A DNA stretch of 8,270 nucleotides from Gemmatimonadota bacterium (GTDB lineage: Bacteria > Gemmatimonadota > Gemmatimonadetes > Longimicrobiales > RSA9): positions 1 to 8,270 of the forward strand of contig JADGGV010000154.1 of assembly GCA_019689775.1 (NCBI GenBank), written 5' to 3'. The notes under the pieces are model-generated. The model saw nothing but the letters and a program-made list of their open reading frames with translations, was not told the DNA's origin and did not search any database. Of the stretch, positions 5,777 through 8,270 are shown one piece after another; the first letter of the stretch is position 1; each line of letters begins with the position of its first letter. The position numbers and the translations under genes are program-made.

Positions 5777-6574
5777 ATGACCGACTTCCACCTCCAGGAC
5801 CTGGCCGACATCCACAACCACCTCTGCCCGGCCGTCGACGATGGCGCCCGCACGCTCGACGAGGCGCTGCGCTACCTGCGGGCCCTGCGCGCCGACGGCG
5901 TGACCCGCCTGGCCACCTCCTCGCACCTCCAGGGCTGGCTCGCCTACGAGGAGAACGGCATCGAGGAGCGGCTGCGCCGCATCGAGGACGCCTGGCGGAC
6001 GCTCGAGCAGGCGACGCACGGCCACGACGACCTCCCGGCGCTCCACTTCAACCAGGAGATCCTGGTCCCGAACCCCGACGTCGCCGAGCTGGTCTTCGCC
6101 GTCGACGGCGTCGGACTCCGCGGGACGCGCTACGCGCTCATCGAATTCGGCTTCGATCCGGAGGGCGACCTGCGCGACGTCATCCACGTCGTGCGGAGCG
6201 CCGGGCGCCGGCCGATCGTCGCGCACCCGGAGCGCTACCGCCACCAGGGCGGCGTCATGCCGATCGGGACGATCCGCGGCTGGAAGGAGGCCGGCGCGCT
6301 CCTCCAGGTCAACTGCGGCAGCCTCCTCGGCGACTACGGCCGCGAGATCCACGACCTCGCCTGGCGCCTCCTCGCCCAGGGACTCGTCGACCTCCTCGGC
6401 ACCGACCACCACGGCGACAACCGCCAGGTCTCGCCGCGCCGCGCCGGCGAGCTGCTCGTGCACCGCGGCGCCGTCGAGCAGGCGCGCCTGCTCCTCGCCG
6501 AGAACCCGAACCGCATCCTGGACGACGCGGACACGCTCACGGTCCCGGCGTGGCCCGCCCAGGCCGCGGCCTAG
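5777..6574 (+). CDS. CpsB/YwqE-type PHP-domain protein-tyrosine phosphatase
   Basis: A 265-aa member of the polymerase-and-histidinol-phosphatase fold group that includes CpsB/Wzb-like and YwqE tyrosine phosphatases, metal-dependent enzymes that dephosphorylate bacterial tyrosine kinases controlling capsule or exopolysaccharide synthesis. All expected metal ligands are seen: His13 and His15 (DIHNHLCPAVDDGA, with Asp22), His50 (ATSSH), Glu94 (NQEIL), Glu123 (LIEFGF), His150 (VAHPERY), Asp210 and His212 (GTDHHG). The family phrases LLQVNCGSLLGDYG and ENPNRIL are also present. Length is close to the usual 250-ish residues. The ATG at 5777 matches the family N-terminus; no strong ribosome site is seen, and the ATG at 5732 is an alternative. 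It has no signal peptide and is cytoplasmic. No tyrosine kinase or Wzz/Wza gene lies in the window, so its partner must be encoded elsewhere. Confidence 0.9.
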   Translation: MTDFHLQDLADIHNHLCPAVDDGARTLDEALRYLRALRADGVTRLATSSHLQGWLAYEENGIEERLRRIEDAWRTLEQATHGHDDLPALHFNQEILVPNPDVAELVFAVDGVGLRGTRYALIEFGFDPEGDLRDVIHVVRSAGRRPIVAHPERYRHQGGVMPIGTIRGWKEAGALLQVNCGSLLGDYGREIHDLAWRLLAQGLVDLLGTDHHGDNRQVSPRRAGELLVHRGAVEQARLLLAENPNRILDDADTLTVPAWPAQAAA

Positions 6575-6577
6575 CAC

Positions 6578-6593
6578 GCCGCGCTCGCGCGGC
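6578..6593 (+). terminator. Possible small hairpin after the phosphatase gene
   Basis: GCCGCG and CGCGGC flank a CTCG tetraloop just after the stop at 6574, giving a 6-bp GC stem. There is no following T tract, so intrinsic termination is uncertain. The convergent gap 6575-6678 (104 bp) holds nothing else recognisable; it must separate the phosphatase from the M16 gene arriving on the other strand. Confidence 0.2.
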
Positions 6594-6678
6594 CGGGCCC
6601 CCCCGAACGGAGCCCGCCCCACCGGCACGCCGCGGACGCGGAGACGACGGCGCGACGCGCCCGCAGAGCCGGGCGGCG

Positions 6679-8202
6679 TCACCGCGCCGCGCCGGCCGCC
6701 GCCCGCACCTCCACCGCGCCCGCGTTCAGCGCCCGCACGCCCGGCTCGATGCTCTTGCGGTCGCCGACGACGACGATCGTCAGGTGCGCGGGGTCGATGT
6801 AGCGCCGCGCCACGCGCTGCACGTCGGCCTGCGTGACCCGGCCCACGCGCTCGATGTAGCCGCCGTAGTAGTCCAGCGGCAGCCCGTACAGCACGACCGG
6901 CACGAGCTGGCTCGCCACGTCCCGCGTCGTCTCGAAGTCGGCGGGCAGCCCGAGCTGGATGTAGCGCTTCGCCTTCTCCAGCTCCGCGGTCGGCACCGTG
7001 TCGTCGCGGATCGCGTTCAGCTCCTTCAGGAACTGCACGAGCGACGAGTCCGTCTTCGTCCCCGTGACCTCCGCCCGCGCCACGAACGGCCCCGCCTCCC
7101 GCCGCATCCCGAAGCCGGACCCCGCGCCGTACGTGTAGCCGTGCACCTCGCGTAGGTTCTGGTTCAACCGCGAGGTGAACGAGCCGCCCAGGATCGTGTT
7201 CATGACCTGGATCGCGAAGTAGTCCGGCGTCGAGCGCGGCACGCCGATCCCGCCGATGCGGATCGACGACTGCGGCGCGCCCGGCTTGTCGATCAGGTAG
7301 ACCGTCGTCGGCCGCGGCGCCGGCGCGCTCCCCACCGCGCTCTCCGGCACGGGCGCCGGCTTCCACGCGCCGACCAGGCGCTCGAGCGTCCCGCTGACGG
7401 CGTCGGGATCCACGTCGCCCACGACGAGCAGCGCCGCGTTGTTCGGCCGGTAATGCTGGGCGTAGAAGCGCTGGAGGTCGGCGCGGGTGATCGCGCGCGT
7501 CGTCGCCTCCGTCCCGAGCGTCGAGCGGCCGTACGCGTGCCCGGCGCCGAACACGATCGAGGCGAACGCCTGGTCCGCGATCGCCGACGGCCGGTCCCGG
7601 AGCTGGATCAGCGTCGTCAGCCGCTCCTTGCGCAGCCGCTCGAGGTCCGCCACGGCGAAGCGCGGGTGCAACGCGACGTCGGCGAAGAGCGCCAGCGCGC
7701 TGTCGAGCTGCGCCGTCGGCGCGTGCAGCGTGACGCGGGACGCGTCCCACGTCGCCCCGGCATCCAGCTCGATGCCCAGGTACGCCGCCTGGTCGGCCAC
7801 CTCCAGCCCGGTCCGCGACGTCGTCCCCTCCATCAGCATGTCCGCCACCAGCGTCGCGAGACCGGCCCGCCCCGCCGGGTCCGCCTCGCTCCCGCTCTTC
7901 ACCAGCAGCACCAGGTCCACCAGCGGCAGCTCGTGCTGCTCGACGATGTAGAGCGTCAGCCCGTTCGACAGCGTGCGCGTCTCGACCGGCGGCAACCGAA
8001 GCGACGGCGGCGGCCCCAGCTCCGGCGGCCGGCTCCGGTCCACCGCCACGCGCGGCGCGGCGGGCGTGTCGACCGCGGCCGTCGCCACGCTCGCGGTCGC
8101 CGGAGTCGGTGTCGGTACCGGCGCCGGCGCCGTCCGCGCGCACGCCGCCGGCGCCAGCGCCGCGGCGACCAGCACGCCGAGCCCCCGCATCTCCCGCATC
8201 AT
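6679..8202 (-). CDS. M16-family peptidase, non-catalytic (R/Y-type) subunit, exported
   Basis: A 507-aa M16 (pitrilysin/insulinase-type) protein with two tandem M16 domains. An N-terminal leader (hydrophobic 8-20, Cys21) suggests export, perhaps as a lipoprotein, although the box APAAC is imperfect. A Pro/Ala/Thr-rich linker runs to about residue 70. Domain one starts TRTLSNGLTLYIVEQHELPLV (75-95). Where active family members carry the zinc motif HxxEH, this protein has T117-L-V-A120-D121, so zinc binding is lost although the flanking DPAGRAGLA and MLMEGT are kept. Domain two retains LGGSFTSRLNQNLRE and GYTYG: Arg351 and Tyr358 match the R/Y pair of the non-catalytic half in two-subunit M16B enzymes. 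It is therefore probably the partner of a zinc-binding subunit. The ATG overlaps the stop of the upstream gene as ATGA, with a G-rich ribosome-site-like run before it. It probably acts in periplasmic peptide degradation; the substrate is unknown. Confidence 0.9.
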   Translation of the reverse strand: MMREMRGLGVLVAAALAPAACARTAPAPVPTPTPATASVATAAVDTPAAPRVAVDRSRPPELGPPPSLRLPPVETRTLSNGLTLYIVEQHELPLVDLVLLVKSGSEADPAGRAGLATLVADMLMEGTTSRTGLEVADQAAYLGIELDAGATWDASRVTLHAPTAQLDSALALFADVALHPRFAVADLERLRKERLTTLIQLRDRPSAIADQAFASIVFGAGHAYGRSTLGTEATTRAITRADLQRFYAQHYRPNNAALLVVGDVDPDAVSGTLERLVGAWKPAPVPESAVGSAPAPRPTTVYLIDKPGAPQSSIRIGGIGVPRSTPDYFAIQVMNTILGGSFTSRLNQNLREVHGYTYGAGSGFGMRREAGPFVARAEVTGTKTDSSLVQFLKELNAIRDDTVPTAELEKAKRYIQLGLPADFETTRDVASQLVPVVLYGLPLDYYGGYIERVGRVTQADVQRVARRYIDPAHLTIVVVGDRKSIEPGVRALNAGAVEVRAAAGAAR

Positions 8203-8270
8203 GGCGTCCCCCCCTTCACCGCCAGCTCCCGCCGCCCCTCCGGCACCACTGTCAGCACCACCTTCGGCGC
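8199..8270 (-). CDS. C-terminal 23 codons of an upstream gene, probably the M16 catalytic subunit
   Basis: The minus strand from the window edge reads 23 codons and ends at TGA 8201-8199. The peptide begins APKVVLTVVPEGRRELAVKG, a sort of ending I associate with the first member of M16 peptidase gene pairs. The stop overlaps the start of the zinc-less M16 subunit (ATGA), indicating one transcript and coupled translation. Identity as the zinc-binding partner is inferred from the pairing pattern, because the catalytic domain lies outside the window. A run of seven G (8214-8208) lies within its last codons. Confidence 0.65.
   Translation of the reverse strand, partial: APKVVLTVVPEGRRELAVKGGTP
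8208..8214 (-). promoter_or_regulatory. G7 run: ribosome-site-like sequence before the M16 subunit
   Basis: AAGGGGGGG on the minus strand, five bases (ACGCC) before ATG 8202. It can pair with the anti-Shine-Dalgarno sequence with G-U wobbles and is the only purine-rich stretch there. It also forms codons AAG GGG GGG of the upstream gene, so it may serve reinitiation at the ATGA overlap. Confidence 0.4.

Noticed and set aside
5257..7155. A plus-strand frame of 632 codons.
   Set aside because: It overlaps the phosphatase in another frame and the reductase and M16 genes antisense, with low-complexity translation.
5684..8143. A minus-strand open frame of 819 codons across the phosphatase and M16 genes.
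   Set aside because: It is an Arg/Gly/Ala-rich shadow, antisense to the phosphatase and out of frame with the M16 gene. It has no motif.

Overview
The window is very GC-rich, with third codon positions almost all G or C, and holds only protein-coding genes in tight bacterial packing. No RNA gene, insertion sequence, CRISPR array or phage gene was seen. A Kdo-kinase-like gene, an ADP-heptose-type glycosyltransferase and exported proteins with Gram-negative style leaders point to a diderm with lipopolysaccharide. Base composition and gene style would fit Gemmatimonadota or a similar soil phylum, but this is an impression, not a demonstrated assignment.

Layout from left to right. (1) Positions 1-1075, minus strand: the N-terminal 358 codons of a J-domain protein with membrane segments and an Ala/Pro/Arg-rich tail, cut off by the window edge. 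(2) A 124-bp divergent spacer with one AT-rich promoter-like island. (3) 1200-2105, plus strand: an exported M55-family D-aminopeptidase with a complete set of metal ligands. (4) 5546 down to 2122, minus strand: a probable four-gene operon of aldo/keto reductase, a 148-aa protein of unknown function, a Kdo-kinase-like lipopolysaccharide kinase and a GT9 glycosyltransferase. The last two overlap by 8 nt. (5) A 230-bp divergent spacer. (6) 5777-6574, plus strand: a PHP-fold, CpsB/YwqE-type tyrosine phosphatase. (7) 8202 down to 6679, minus strand: an M16-family peptidase subunit lacking the zinc motif, coupled by an ATGA overlap to the last 23 codons of an upstream gene that is probably its catalytic partner.

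The theme is the cell envelope: core oligosaccharide building and phosphorylation, polysaccharide-linked phosphatase signalling, and extracytoplasmic peptide hydrolysis. I see no convincing new defence system or mobile system. The points most worth following up are the unknown 148-aa operon member, the zinc-less M16 subunit with a G7 run at its junction with the upstream gene, and the Tat-like leader on the reductase.
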